Shown: positions 27,239-36,792 of the stretch, piece by piece
How positions within the stretch are numbered: position 1 is the first letter of the stretch
Layout: each line of letters starts with the position of its first letter
Assembly (NCBI RefSeq): GCF_001010285.1
Contig: NZ_CP011104.1
Span: forward strand, 5,083,099 to 5,147,098
From: Photorhabdus thracensis
Lineage (GTDB): Bacteria > Pseudomonadota > Gammaproteobacteria > Enterobacterales > Enterobacteriaceae
DNA length: 64,000 bases
Direction of reading: 5' to 3'
Program-made: the position numbers and the translations under genes
The notes under the pieces: model-generated
Told to the model about the DNA's origin: nothing
Database searches by the model: none
Seen by the model: only the letters and a program-made list of their open reading frames with translations

Positions 27239-28819
27239 TCAGCTACACAGCACCGCCGCCCTGATGGGATCAATCGCCACTAACTCAGCCAGCAATGTCT
27301 CTCTGTGTTGTGCCATGTTCGCCTTATCGTGTTCACTGCGTTGCGCTTTCATCCGCAACAACTTAAGCAGACACGCTTTGACCTCAAACATCAGTTCCGG
27401 CTCCCATTCGTCAAGACTGAATAGCCCATTGGCATTCAATTCAGCCAACAAATGCAGGGCCATGTCAGGCTTGCCGCATTGTTCAGTCACCCGTGCCATC
27501 AGCAAGCGCTGTAACCAGCGGTGGCGAACCCCCTTTATCCCCGGCAGTTGCTCCAGCCAACGCAGCGCAGCCTCCATGCCTTCACTGTCCGCCAGTTGTA
27601 ATGCCTCCGGCTCAAGGGACAAAATGTCATCATCAGGCCGGGATGGCATCGGCTTGTGCTCAAACTGCCAATCTGCCTGATTGGCGTGAACCTGTTGGGC
27701 TATCCAGCCGGCGGTCACCTCATCGGCAAAGGGCGTACCGTCGTTATAAGCCATACTCTCCAGCCCCGGCAGCCGTTCAAGCAGGCTGCTCAAGTCCTGT
27801 TTAACAATGTCGGCCCACCCGTCATAAGGGCATCCCAATTGTTTTAACGCCTGACAAAGGTACCACTGTAAATCCAGCCAGAAATGATTGACGCTTTTCG
27901 TAAATATCTGATCAGCCTGTTCTAACAGCTCACGCCAATTCTGTTGCCGATAGAGCCGTTTTAGCTGAACGCGATACTCTGTGCGGGGCGGGGCTAGCCG
28001 GGTCAACCCGGTGACATCCTGTGGAGGCAGCTGATGCACGGTATCCCAGCGGATACTGCGCATCAACCGGGCTGAAGAGAGCCAGCCCTGGGGTTGATCG
28101 CGCAGATAACGCGCCAATTCACGAGCCTGATCCAACAGATCGCGCCCGGATTGTATCGGGCGCCATGCGGTCAGAGGGGGTTGTACCGCAAAGGGGGAGA
28201 CTGGTGCCGCCGTTTGGGGGATGACTGCCTCCACGCCGCCCGATTGCGCCAACCGATTTTCCAGTGTTCCCGCCAATCCGATAAGCGCTGGACGGGTATC
28301 TTCATCCCAGGTCGCAAAGACGTGTTCCAGCAACGCCAATGCGACCAGAATGTGCTCAAAGTCAGACCGATCCACCTCGGGATAACGTGACAGACTGTCC
28401 TGAATTTTAACGCCGGTCAGCCACTCGAACGCCGCTTTACGACTGTCCGCCCGGCAGGGCAGCAACGCCTCACCAAAACGTTCGGCTAATGCGGCTAACA
28501 ACGTCAGCCCTTCTGCCAGGCCACGTTCGCCATCCTGATGCAGACGCGCCCACACATAATAGGCAGCTACACGCACATCTTTACATTGGGTGGTCAGCAG
28601 CTTTTCCGCCAGTTCACAGATAAGGGCCGTATCAATGCCACTGAGTTTATTGACCTCTTCGCGCATATGCTGAAAATCGTCGTTATAGACCGGATCATCA
28701 CCAACAGGTGCCCCGGCACTGATGGGCAGCAGCCAATTTTCCCACCGTGCGGTGCTTTCCCGTGCTTCGGCAAGCGCATCTCGCCCGGAAAAGCAGCTTG
28801 CCAGGAGTTGTTGCAACAT
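27239..28819 (-). CDS. tssA1: T6SS protein TssA (ImpA)
   Basis: 526 residues from ATG 28819, which shares its A with the tssM1 stop (TAATG). The N-terminal ImpA domain (ISAGAPVGDDPVYNDDFQHMREEVNKLSGID, VRVAAYYVWARLHQDGERGLAEGL) is followed by a long variable middle and a C-terminal helical domain (LRWLEQLPGIKGVRHRWLQRLLMARVTEQCGKPDMAL) that forms the oligomeric ring in studied TssA proteins. No transmembrane segment, unlike TssA2. Confidence 0.9.
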   Translation of the reverse strand: MLQQLLASCFSGRDALAEARESTARWENWLLPISAGAPVGDDPVYNDDFQHMREEVNKLSGIDTALICELAEKLLTTQCKDVRVAAYYVWARLHQDGERGLAEGLTLLAALAERFGEALLPCRADSRKAAFEWLTGVKIQDSLSRYPEVDRSDFEHILVALALLEHVFATWDEDTRPALIGLAGTLENRLAQSGGVEAVIPQTAAPVSPFAVQPPLTAWRPIQSGRDLLDQARELARYLRDQPQGWLSSARLMRSIRWDTVHQLPPQDVTGLTRLAPPRTEYRVQLKRLYRQQNWRELLEQADQIFTKSVNHFWLDLQWYLCQALKQLGCPYDGWADIVKQDLSSLLERLPGLESMAYNDGTPFADEVTAGWIAQQVHANQADWQFEHKPMPSRPDDDILSLEPEALQLADSEGMEAALRWLEQLPGIKGVRHRWLQRLLMARVTEQCGKPDMALHLLAELNANGLFSLDEWEPELMFEVKACLLKLLRMKAQRSEHDKANMAQHRETLLAELVAIDPIRAAVLCS

Positions 28820-31800
28820 TATTCTGCCTCCCAATCATCGTCATCCGTCGCCGGCATATTGGCGCTATCACCCGGCGTCACCATAAAAATCGCTTTCGGC
28901 AGGGTAAATCCCCGCAGTTTCAACAACGCCAGCGGCCCACTGCCCATTTCCGTGCGTAATATCCAGGTCACCGGTAAACCATCCGGCATCATAAATGTCA
29001 GCCGATAACGGCTTTCATCCAGCTTTTCCGCCTTCGCCTGCGCTAACCAGCGGATCAGCCCCCAATTCCCCGGATAATCACCAAACAGACGCGCCCCGGC
29101 ATTAACGCTGGTCCAGGTCAGCATCACCCCCGGTTTATAGGTCTCTCCCGGCCAGCGAAAACGCTGCCAGCTTTCCATTTGGTTAAAGTAACGCAGTTTC
29201 TGCCCGTCTATCGTCAGGTCGGTTTCCACCACATCCCGTGCGGCTCTAGCCCGCAGTTCAAACCGCAGCCCCTGACTGCCGTCTGCAAACAACACATCCG
29301 ATAACTGACTGAGCTGATTCACCGCTTTCAGGAAACGCGGATTAAAACGCAATCCCTGATCGTTCACTTTATCCGGCACCCAGCGGTTACCCTCTTTATG
29401 CAGCACGCCACCTAACTGACGCGTCAAAAACTGCTCAATGCGCCCGGTGTCCGGGCGGATAAACTGCCCCAACATCGGTAACGAGATGTCACTCTCCCCA
29501 CCGGCAAACGGGTAGCGACCGGCAAAGGCGGTGTTCCAGTTGGCGACAATTGCCGTCTGCCACTGGGCATTCAGGCTGGCCGCAGACGGTTTCAGTATCT
29601 CCTGCCACGCCTGGTTTAATGGCTGCACGAACATCGTCTGACCAAAACCGCGCCATTGGTCACCCAAATTGGCCGCCATCAGATTGCCGTAGCCTTGCGT
29701 CTCCGTCAGGTCGGTGCTTTTGCCCTGAAACACCGTCTGGGCCAGCCTTCCCGCCATCTCCAACGGGTCGTCACTGGTGTTCATCTGTTGCAGTTTCAGC
29801 CGCACCTGCGTGACTCGGGTCAGGAAGGTTTGCAGATTAAGGGTGTTGTCCGCCGTCATCACACTTTGTGGATTATTTTTCCCCATCAGCGCCAGTAACG
29901 GACCGAAAGTGCGGTCCATTGGCCCGCTCAGTTCGGGGGCTTGCGGGTTAATCACCGGCACCGCCGTTTTATTCAGCAACGTCTTAGCGGATTTCACCAG
30001 TGACGCCGATAACGTCGGGCCTTGCTGGCCGGTCTGTCCCTGATACGCCACGGTGTTCATCAACGCTATCAGCGGGGACTGGCGACCATCCGCCATCAGG
30101 GTTAACTGATCTGTCACCTCGGACAGGTTACGCGCTTTGTTCCAGCGCAGGCTGTTAAGAAAATCCTGCCAGGCCCCGGCGAAATCAGTAAAGTAACGCG
30201 CGGTCAGACGGGCTTTCAGCTCTGCCGGTGAGACGGCTGTCGGGACGGCCTGACGGTTATCACTCAGCACCCAGTCAATCGCTTCCTTACGAGAGGCCAC
30301 CGCGTTATCAATCGCTTTCTGTATCTGCCCTTCCCACGCCTGACGGGTAAACATTCCCGGTACCACCCGCGTGGTGGTAAACAGCTGCTCCGCCTCGGTG
30401 TCGCCGGTCATCTGCCTTAAGGTCAGATCGGCATAATCCTTCGCCACCGATTGCAGCATCTGCTGGTAGAGCGTGGCTTCCGCATTGTGCCGACCCATCT
30501 GCGCTAGCAATATCCGGCGCACCTGACTGACCAACGCCGTGTCCGGCGTAATCCGCCATTCAGGATGGGCGGGCAGATTTTCTGCATAAAAATCCCACAA
30601 ATCCGACGCGGCACTCAGCCAGACGCCGGGGGCAATACCGGCCCGATCCGGCTCGTTTTCACTGAGGACGCGGGTTAAAAACGCGGCATCCGCTTTTTGT
30701 GGGTAGGCCATCATCAGATACGCTTTGAGTTGGTTGTGCGCGGCTTTCGCCCGGAAGGCTCGTTGCGGGCTGCCCGGCGGCAAATTCACCAGGGCGCTCA
30801 ATTTTTGATGCAGTATCGCCGCGGCTTTATCCCGTATCAGCCGGTTATTTATCTGGGTGTAGTACGGCAACACCGCCGTCAATAGCGGCTGATTTTGATT
30901 CAGCCCGAAACGCTGATACCAGGGGGCACCATGTTCGGCCCGGTACTGCAACCGGCCCAGTTCATTACGCAGAGCCTTAAACGCCAGCAACTGGGCGTCG
31001 GACGCCTCAGGACGGGCTTGCAAATCAGTCACCGCCGCGTTGACCGCCATTATCTGGTCGCGGTTGGTAAAAAAGGAAAGCACACTGCCGGCCCCCCACA
31101 ATAAGGCCAGCACCATCAGGCCACGATGGACGTTGCGCTTCTGGACCCGCCCTAACCGTCTGCCGTGCCGGTGCAAACTGTCGGCCAACACCCCCTGCCA
31201 GGCAAAATCGGGCAACCAGCTTTGCGGTCCCGCGTCCGGGTTTGCTTTCAGCGGCAAACTGAACATCAACCCGCGCAGCAACACCACCTCACTGTACTCC
31301 GCTAACCACGGTGTCAACACATTACGCCAGTGGGCAATCCCCTGTTTCTCCAGGGTGGATGACAGACGATAAAGGAAATCATGGGCATTCTCTGCCAGGA
31401 CTTGCTGCATCCCCCGCTTGCGTATCGGGTCAATCAACTGTTGCAGCTGGGTTTCCACAATCTCGGGGGTACAGCGTTCAGGAAAAAAGCCCCCCACTGC
31501 CTGAGTCACCCGTCCTTCTTGTGACCAGATACTGTGGCACACCTGCCACAAATAGACAGGTGCCTGCCAGCGTAACTGTTGGGCCTGTTTCTGCAACATC
31601 CGCAGGGCTTTATCCATCCAGCCCGGTTGGGCGCTTTGTTGTTCGGTCAGCGCCCAGACGATACCGTTGAGCGGACGGAAACGGCGCAAGCGACGCAGGG
31701 CCGCCAGTTGCGCGGCATCGGGTTCAGTTTGCAAACTGCCGCCCCACAGCAGGAGTGTACGATGGCCCTCCTGCCAGTGTTGGGTCGTCAGCCCCGGCGC

Positions 31801-32172
31801 GATGGCTTCCACGAGCGCCTTTTTACCTGTCACCAGTAAAATCCGCACTTTAAAACGCCAGAAATAACCATAGCGCCGACGAACACAGCTTTTTAGCGCC
31901 CAAAAATAAGACGGCTCTTCCGAGGAAAGCGCTTTTCCCCTGAAAGCGTTGACAGGCATTTTCTGTGGGGGTGTCCTCTGTTTGCCGTCACGAATCAGGT
32001 TCAACAACCAGATAACACCCACCATACTGACTATCCAGACGACTATCTTGAGCGCCGGCGTATTTAATCCTAACTGATCCCCTCGGAGATATAACAGCCC
32101 GCCTGACACCAGTGCTATCAGCAGGGTGATCAACCCCACCCCCAGATTACGGGTAATAAATGCTTTAGACAT
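28819..32172 (-). CDS. tssM1: T6SS inner-membrane protein TssM (IcmF), first copy
   Basis: 1117 residues. Two N-terminal transmembrane helices (about 11-30 and 42-60), a third near residue 370 (GLMVLALLWGAGSVLSFF), and a long periplasmic region ending in the IcmF C-terminal domain. The P-loop position reads LLVTGKKALVEAIAPG and has no GKT/S, so ATP binding is unlikely. From about residue 124 (EAIAPGLTTQHWQEGH) to the end it is nearly identical to the second TssM at 43746, while the first 120 residues differ. It starts within the preceding gene by 8 bases. Confidence 0.94.
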   Translation of the reverse strand: MSKAFITRNLGVGLITLLIALVSGGLLYLRGDQLGLNTPALKIVVWIVSMVGVIWLLNLIRDGKQRTPPQKMPVNAFRGKALSSEEPSYFWALKSCVRRRYGYFWRFKVRILLVTGKKALVEAIAPGLTTQHWQEGHRTLLLWGGSLQTEPDAAQLAALRRLRRFRPLNGIVWALTEQQSAQPGWMDKALRMLQKQAQQLRWQAPVYLWQVCHSIWSQEGRVTQAVGGFFPERCTPEIVETQLQQLIDPIRKRGMQQVLAENAHDFLYRLSSTLEKQGIAHWRNVLTPWLAEYSEVVLLRGLMFSLPLKANPDAGPQSWLPDFAWQGVLADSLHRHGRRLGRVQKRNVHRGLMVLALLWGAGSVLSFFTNRDQIMAVNAAVTDLQARPEASDAQLLAFKALRNELGRLQYRAEHGAPWYQRFGLNQNQPLLTAVLPYYTQINNRLIRDKAAAILHQKLSALVNLPPGSPQRAFRAKAAHNQLKAYLMMAYPQKADAAFLTRVLSENEPDRAGIAPGVWLSAASDLWDFYAENLPAHPEWRITPDTALVSQVRRILLAQMGRHNAEATLYQQMLQSVAKDYADLTLRQMTGDTEAEQLFTTTRVVPGMFTRQAWEGQIQKAIDNAVASRKEAIDWVLSDNRQAVPTAVSPAELKARLTARYFTDFAGAWQDFLNSLRWNKARNLSEVTDQLTLMADGRQSPLIALMNTVAYQGQTGQQGPTLSASLVKSAKTLLNKTAVPVINPQAPELSGPMDRTFGPLLALMGKNNPQSVMTADNTLNLQTFLTRVTQVRLKLQQMNTSDDPLEMAGRLAQTVFQGKSTDLTETQGYGNLMAANLGDQWRGFGQTMFVQPLNQAWQEILKPSAASLNAQWQTAIVANWNTAFAGRYPFAGGESDISLPMLGQFIRPDTGRIEQFLTRQLGGVLHKEGNRWVPDKVNDQGLRFNPRFLKAVNQLSQLSDVLFADGSQGLRFELRARAARDVVETDLTIDGQKLRYFNQMESWQRFRWPGETYKPGVMLTWTSVNAGARLFGDYPGNWGLIRWLAQAKAEKLDESRYRLTFMMPDGLPVTWILRTEMGSGPLALLKLRGFTLPKAIFMVTPGDSANMPATDDDDWEAE

Positions 32173-33337
32173 AGGAACTTCCTGATGAAATCGCCGGGTT
32201 TACTGGGGAGACCGTCCCCAGTTGTAACGTAGCAGACTGAGAAAGCAGAAAAAGCTGAGGGACATGTTGATATTCCGCCATCCTCATGGCGAGCGTCAGA
32301 GTGAACCAGTCAGTGAAATCCCCTGATTTCCCCAGCCAGTGGCTCACACACTGGTGATCTGGCATGACTGGTGCTGTCGTCACCTCCGGTGATAACGAAG
32401 ATGTCAACACTTGATTCAGCTGAATAAGTAAGCGATCTTTTATGACGGGATCAATATCGTTGTCCCACAGCGTCCTCGCCGTGACAGCCGGGCATTGATA
32501 ATGCAGAAACCGGGCGATATCCCGTTGAGCATCATCAGGCATTGTCGTCATTGTACGATGCAAACAACATTTTGCCGGCAGCTTAGAAGACGATGCTGTT
32601 AATAACCAGGCCACTGCGCCATCACTGGCCCTGCGGTGTCTATCATGACTTTCCCACGACCATGTGATTATCAGCATCAGATCCTGGCTTTCCGTCACCA
32701 GCCAGTCATTGAGTTGACTGGCATAATCCGCTTTCAGCACGACTGGACCTTGTAACTGCGACACAGAAAACCCCAGCTTTTGCCAAACCTGGCAGAATTG
32801 ATGCCAAACGGTTTCTGCGACCGGTAAAGGGAAATAGATAGTCAACTGACGGCGAGTAACATGTTTCAGCAAACTGTGGCGCATCGGCCCTAACACCTCT
32901 TCAAACAAGCGGGTATGCCCTGGAAAAGGCGGTAAGACCAGGGCGCTATCGCCATTGACTAACACCGCACTGTCCGTCGGGGATGGGACTTCAGGCGGAA
33001 AAACCGCCTGATAATCCACGACCTTCATGCCCTGTGAAGCCCACGCTTGCCAATACGCTTCCTGCCAGGCGTTTTCCTGCGTCAGTCGCTCTGCCTGCTC
33101 CAATTCCACGCCGTAACGAAAAAACTGCCAACCGGCTATCAATCCGAACACAATCGCGTTTCCTACTACCACAACCAAAGCGTAAAACACGCTACGGGGA
33201 TCTTCAAACACGTACCAAAAACCACTGGCGGCCACCACGACAACAAAACATATCAGACTGAACAGCCGCCACCAGAGTGACCAGTTCAACGACGCCGGCC
33301 AGTGCACAACATGCGGTTCCGGAATTTCCCAGGTCAT
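32165..33337 (-). CDS. T6SS-associated two-helix membrane protein of unknown function, copy 1
   Basis: 390 residues from ATG 33337, sharing a base with the PAAR gene stop (TGATG). Two close transmembrane helices (WRLFSLICFVVVVAASGFWYV and VFYALVVVVGNAIVFGLIAG) precede a Trp-rich amphipathic stretch and a soluble domain of about 300 residues without a recognised motif. A protein of the same length and layout sits in the same place, between PAAR and tssM, in the other cassette (47113-48258). The conserved placement suggests a role with TssM or in loading PAAR-tipped effectors (inference). Confidence 0.7.
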   Translation of the reverse strand: MTWEIPEPHVVHWPASLNWSLWWRLFSLICFVVVVAASGFWYVFEDPRSVFYALVVVVGNAIVFGLIAGWQFFRYGVELEQAERLTQENAWQEAYWQAWASQGMKVVDYQAVFPPEVPSPTDSAVLVNGDSALVLPPFPGHTRLFEEVLGPMRHSLLKHVTRRQLTIYFPLPVAETVWHQFCQVWQKLGFSVSQLQGPVVLKADYASQLNDWLVTESQDLMLIITWSWESHDRHRRASDGAVAWLLTASSSKLPAKCCLHRTMTTMPDDAQRDIARFLHYQCPAVTARTLWDNDIDPVIKDRLLIQLNQVLTSSLSPEVTTAPVMPDHQCVSHWLGKSGDFTDWFTLTLAMRMAEYQHVPQLFLLSQSATLQLGTVSPVNPAISSGSSYV

Positions 33338-33612
33338 CACGCTTCCCCTCCGGTACCCATTTTCGATGTGCTGGAAATGACATAACAACCGCATTGACAA
33401 AGGGCTTTATCAAAAGCGACCGGCTTGCCATCAGAGATAAATTTGGCATTGGCTTTGACAATACGGTTAATACCATGCCCTTCCAGCGGACAACTGACTA
33501 CATCATGCAATAACGCGGCGCTTTTACCGTCAATTTCTATTGAGGAAGAAGCAGAAATCACTTCACCGCCGCTGCTGAGCTTATCACCCAGGCGAATAAT
33601 GCCTTCAAACAT
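33337..33612 (-). CDS. PAAR-domain spike tip protein, copy 1
   Basis: 91 residues from ATG 33612, preceded by GGAG at good spacing. It has PAAR signatures: IRLGDKLSSGGEVI, VSCPLEGHGINRI and the metal-binding CQCGCYVISS near the C-terminus. PAAR proteins cap the VgrG trimer with a sharp zinc-bound tip and may carry effectors. It is the stand-alone type without a toxin extension, translationally linked to the following membrane protein. Confidence 0.9.
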   Translation of the reverse strand: MFEGIIRLGDKLSSGGEVISASSSIEIDGKSAALLHDVVSCPLEGHGINRIVKANAKFISDGKPVAFDKALCQCGCYVISSTSKMGTGGEA

Positions 33613-33666
33613 AATGGCTCCGGTATAATTAAGGATAAATTTTTCACATCTCAAGAGCAGCAATAA

Positions 33667-34418
33667 CTACTGTTTATCACCCTGATTATTTGACGCCGCC
33701 AGCGACAGCGTATTAACGACTTTTTCCAGCTCGGCTCTATCAATAAATTTCGTTGAACACACTATGTCGATTTTTCCCTTTAACTTAACGGAAACAATTA
33801 CTTTATTTTTACGTTGTTCAACCTGTTCAATACATCCATAAGGCAAAAAAATCGTTTTACTAAAAGTGGTCGGGGTTAACAAAAAGCCGTTCTCTTTCTC
33901 GGCAAAGAAATAACGATCTTTTATTTTACGATATGAGACATAATGCATCACCGCCATCGTGATACACGTACTACTTAAACCTTTGATCAAGACTAAAATA
34001 GCCCCCCGCTCCAAATTAACGCTTTGTATCGATACTCGTCCCGTAAAAAATAAACCGCGCTATCTGGGATGGTATTATTATTTTCACACTCAGCAAATGA
34101 AGAAAGTGCCACGCGTTGAATAGACAATAAACACCCAATAAAATAAACCACCCCCAACGGAAAAACACAGGACACGATAAAAGAACTGATTTTTGCATAT
34201 TTTGGCATTTTGATAATAATAAATAAATTAACAATTTGTAGGAAAATGAAAACCTGTAACACTTTATCCACGATAAATAACTTATCAACCACGCCCTGTA
34301 ATTGATAAGAAAGATCATCATAACTGGCATAAAGTTCCCTGGTCGCCGCCAGTGAAGCCAAACATATTAATACATTAATGGCAAAACCGACGAAAACCAT
34401 TTTATAGATCTGTTTCAT
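33667..34418 (-). pseudogene. Membrane protein split by a frameshift in a G6 tract
   Basis: The upstream frame (33993-34418) starts MKQIYKMVFVGFAINVL, has about three transmembrane helices and ends ALIWSGGLF at a stop. The downstream frame (33667-34014) has no good start, only a TTG inside the G-rich overlap. One extra G in the run of six G (plus-strand C6 at 34002-34007) would join them as ...ALIWSGG-AILVLIKGLSSTCITMAVMHYV, creating a fourth helix and a single protein of about 250 residues with a C-terminal PH-like part (KIKDRYFFAEKENGFLLTPTT...). It may be an immunity protein; function is unknown. Confidence 0.65.
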
Positions 34419-34449
34419 AAAAAAACCTCAATTTACACAAAATTACCTA

Positions 34450-34593
34450 TCACTCGAATAGTATTAGATAACACTTTACCTTCGATAATTCGTTGCTGAT
34501 TTTTTCAAAGTTTCGCTGCGATTCTAGGTCAATAAATTGGGTTGATTTCAGAATCACAATCAATCTGATCAAAGAAATAATATCTGTAAACAT
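34450..34593 (-). pseudogene. Orphan effector C-terminal tail, degenerate copy
   Basis: A 47-codon frame (MFTDIISLIRLIVILKSTQFIDLESQRN...) that matches the tail ORF at 35621-35761 and the last residues of the large effector (LKSTQFIDPESQRN), then diverges (FEKISNELSKV). It follows the same linker (aagtaattatcgggtaa) that precedes the other tail. Likely a decayed duplicate; it no longer leads into an immunity gene. Confidence 0.6.
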
Positions 34594-34622
34594 AACCGTT
34601 TCTTACCCGATAATTACTTGAA

Positions 34623-35624
34623 TCAGTAATAGTAGTAATGGCTTACGAAATAATACTTATCTGGCAAAACTATTCCACTCTCTTTACTGGGTTCCCTATT
34701 AGGAGAATTAGCCTTAATTTCCTTAAGCCTTTTTTTTGTTAATCGTTCAAGATTAACCTCTGTAGGGTTAGGGAATCCTAACGCAGTGAAAATATCTTCA
34801 GCCAACCTGAATGAAGGTTTTGGGTTTTTCATGCAGGAAATATAGATGAAGGGCGAAAATACCACCGCCATAATAATACAAAATAAAGACATGAATTTTA
34901 TATATCCTACAATATCTTCTCTAATGAGAAGAACCCACATCACCATAAACATAGAAAAAATAACTGAAGAGCCATACCAGGTCCCACGTATCTGATATTT
35001 GGCGTTTGCATGAATACCTAGTTTGCAACGCGGTGTCATGGAAATAACCCTCAGCTTAGGATTGGCAATGGCATAAACCACATAGCATCCCGCCTGCTCT
35101 ATCACCGCTAATTCAACGTAATCACCCACTTTTGCGGAGGTAAATCCCAACCAACCGTGGAAAGGAATACCATTGATTTTTCCCTGCACAAAATCACAGA
35201 CATCACCCAGCCTCACTTGCGTCTGTGAAGTCACCGCCGCCGCTGAACTATTTCCTATCATAGAAAGCAACAATGCTCCATATTGATCCCGTTCCTCCTT
35301 GCGGGCAAAGGCGGCGGGATCATATTCCCGATCGGAAAAGTAGCCCCTCACACAGAGCGTCTCAAATTCTTCCAATATCCCACTGACTTTGATTAATGGC
35401 TTACGCGGCGGTAATTCCGGTGGGGGCGGCTCTTTTGCTAATATTGCATCCAATGCCGGGATTTGAGCCTGAAGCTCCGCTATTGCTTTTTCCACTTCGG
35501 CTCTATCTTCAGGACAACGTTGAATCCTTTCTCGCTTAACCTCTATCGATATATCAATGTCTTTTCTCTGACTTTTTATTTCCTTAAAGTCAATGGCATC
35601 TTTAAAAGGGCGACAAGTACTCAT
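34623..35624 (-). CDS. Putative T6SS immunity-like membrane protein, copy 2
   Basis: 333 residues, same length as the paralogue at 35791. Layout: N-terminal coiled coil (about 10-60, KRERIQRCPEDRAEVEKAIAEL), a proline linker (KEPPPPELPPRKPL), a beta-rich domain with DVCDFVQGKINGIPFHGWLGF, the conserved MTPRCKLGIHA, two transmembrane helices (about 218-262), a soluble tail and a final YYYY. The ATG overlaps the tail ORF stop (ATGA). The position after a pore-forming-type effector and the membrane helices suggest protection against it; the role is inferred. Differences from copy 1 concentrate in the membrane segments. Confidence 0.7.
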   Translation of the reverse strand: MSTCRPFKDAIDFKEIKSQRKDIDISIEVKRERIQRCPEDRAEVEKAIAELQAQIPALDAILAKEPPPPELPPRKPLIKVSGILEEFETLCVRGYFSDREYDPAAFARKEERDQYGALLLSMIGNSSAAAVTSQTQVRLGDVCDFVQGKINGIPFHGWLGFTSAKVGDYVELAVIEQAGCYVVYAIANPKLRVISMTPRCKLGIHANAKYQIRGTWYGSSVIFSMFMVMWVLLIREDIVGYIKFMSLFCIIMAVVFSPFIYISCMKNPKPSFRLAEDIFTALGFPNPTEVNLERLTKKRLKEIKANSPNREPSKESGIVLPDKYYFVSHYYYY

Positions 35625-35761
35625 GACAAATCCTTAATTGCATCAGCAAAGCTTTTACGTTGTTCTTCATATAGCGTATTTCTCTGCGATTCAGGGTCAA
35701 TCAATTGGGTTGATTTCAGAATTTCAACCAATCTGATCAAAGAAATAATATCTCTAAACAT
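35621..35761 (-). CDS. 46-residue orphan effector C-terminal tail ORF
   Basis: Starts MFRDIISLIRLVEILKSTQL and continues IDPESQRNTLYEEQRKSFADAIKDLS. From LKSTQ onward it repeats the last 34 residues of the 872-residue effector (36789-39407), including the ATGA overlap with the next immunity gene. It is therefore the 3' end of a second effector gene, left behind when the effector body was lost or never copied, but kept in frame with a start codon. It may act only to couple translation to the immunity gene. Confidence 0.7.
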   Translation of the reverse strand: MFRDIISLIRLVEILKSTQLIDPESQRNTLYEEQRKSFADAIKDLS

Positions 35762-35790
35762 AACAGTTTATTACCCGGTAATTACTTGAG

Positions 35791-36792
35791 TCAGTAATAG
35801 TAATAATAGCTTACGAAACAAGCTCTATCTGGCAATACTCTTTCACTGTCTTTACCGGGTTCCCTCTCAGGGGAATTAGCCTTAATTTCCTTAAGCCTCT
35901 TTTTTGTTAATCGTCTAAGATTAACCTCTGTAGGGTCAGGGAAACCTAACGCAGTGAAAATAGCCTCAGCCAACCTAATTGAGGGTCGAGGTTTTTTCAT
36001 ACTTTGGTAATATGTACTGGGTGCAAATATCGCTATCATCAAAGCACAAAATGGAAGTACGTATTCCAGAAATACAAACATATTTTCCCCAATAAAAAAA
36101 ATATTTGCCATTACTAAAAAAAGCAGGTAAGTCGAAAAAAAACAGCAAGCATTAAATACCTGCTCTTTAGAGTCTGCATGAATTCCCTGATTGCAACGCG
36201 GGGTCATGGAAATAACCCTTAATTCGGGATTAGCAATAGCATAAACCACATAATATCCCTCCTGTTCCGTCACCACTAATTCAACGTAATCACCCGCTTT
36301 TGTTGTAGTAAATCCCAACCAACCGTGGAAAGGAATACCATTAATTTTTCCCCGCACAAAATCACAGACATCACTTTCCCGCACTTGGGTTTGCGAATTT
36401 ACTGCTGCCGCCGAGCTATTTCCCATCATCGCCATCAATAATGCGCCAGACAATTCCCGCTCCTCCTGATGGGCAAAGGCAGCCGGATCATATTCCCGAT
36501 CGGAAAAATAGCCCCTCACACAGAGCGTCTCAAATTCTTCCAATACCCCACTGACTTTGATTAATGGCTTACGCGGCGGTAATTCCGGCGGGGGCGGCTC
36601 TTTTGCTAAGATGGCATCCAGTGCCGGGATTTGAGCCTGAACCTCCGCTATTGCTTTTTCCACTTCGGCTCTATCTTCAGGACAACGTTGAATCCTTTCT
36701 CGCTTAACCTCTATTCGTGTATTAAGGCTACTTCTCTGACTTTTTATTTCCTTAAAGTCAATAGCCTCTTTAAAAGAGCGACAAGTACTCAT
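35791..36792 (-). CDS. Putative T6SS immunity-like membrane protein, copy 1
   Basis: 333 residues, coupled to the effector gene by an ATGA overlap, as expected for a cognate immunity protein. N-terminal coiled coil (SQRSSLNTRIEVKRERIQRC...), proline linker, DVCDFVRGKINGIPFHGWLGF, MTPRCNQGIHA, two transmembrane helices (FFSTYLLFLVMANIFFI and FLEYVLPFCALMIAIFAPS), LAEAIFTALGFPDPTEVNL and a terminal YYYY. I do not recognise a characterised family; similar genes are often labelled T6SS effector or immunity. Which of the two roles applies is inferred from context. Confidence 0.75.
   Translation of the reverse strand: MSTCRSFKEAIDFKEIKSQRSSLNTRIEVKRERIQRCPEDRAEVEKAIAEVQAQIPALDAILAKEPPPPELPPRKPLIKVSGVLEEFETLCVRGYFSDREYDPAAFAHQEERELSGALLMAMMGNSSAAAVNSQTQVRESDVCDFVRGKINGIPFHGWLGFTTTKAGDYVELVVTEQEGYYVVYAIANPELRVISMTPRCNQGIHADSKEQVFNACCFFSTYLLFLVMANIFFIGENMFVFLEYVLPFCALMIAIFAPSTYYQSMKKPRPSIRLAEAIFTALGFPDPTEVNLRRLTKKRLKEIKANSPEREPGKDSERVLPDRACFVSYYYYY

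Noticed and set aside
35621..35761. The 46-residue ORF as an independent small toxin or regulator
   Set aside because: Most of it repeats the effector's own C-terminus, so a duplicated tail is the simpler explanation.
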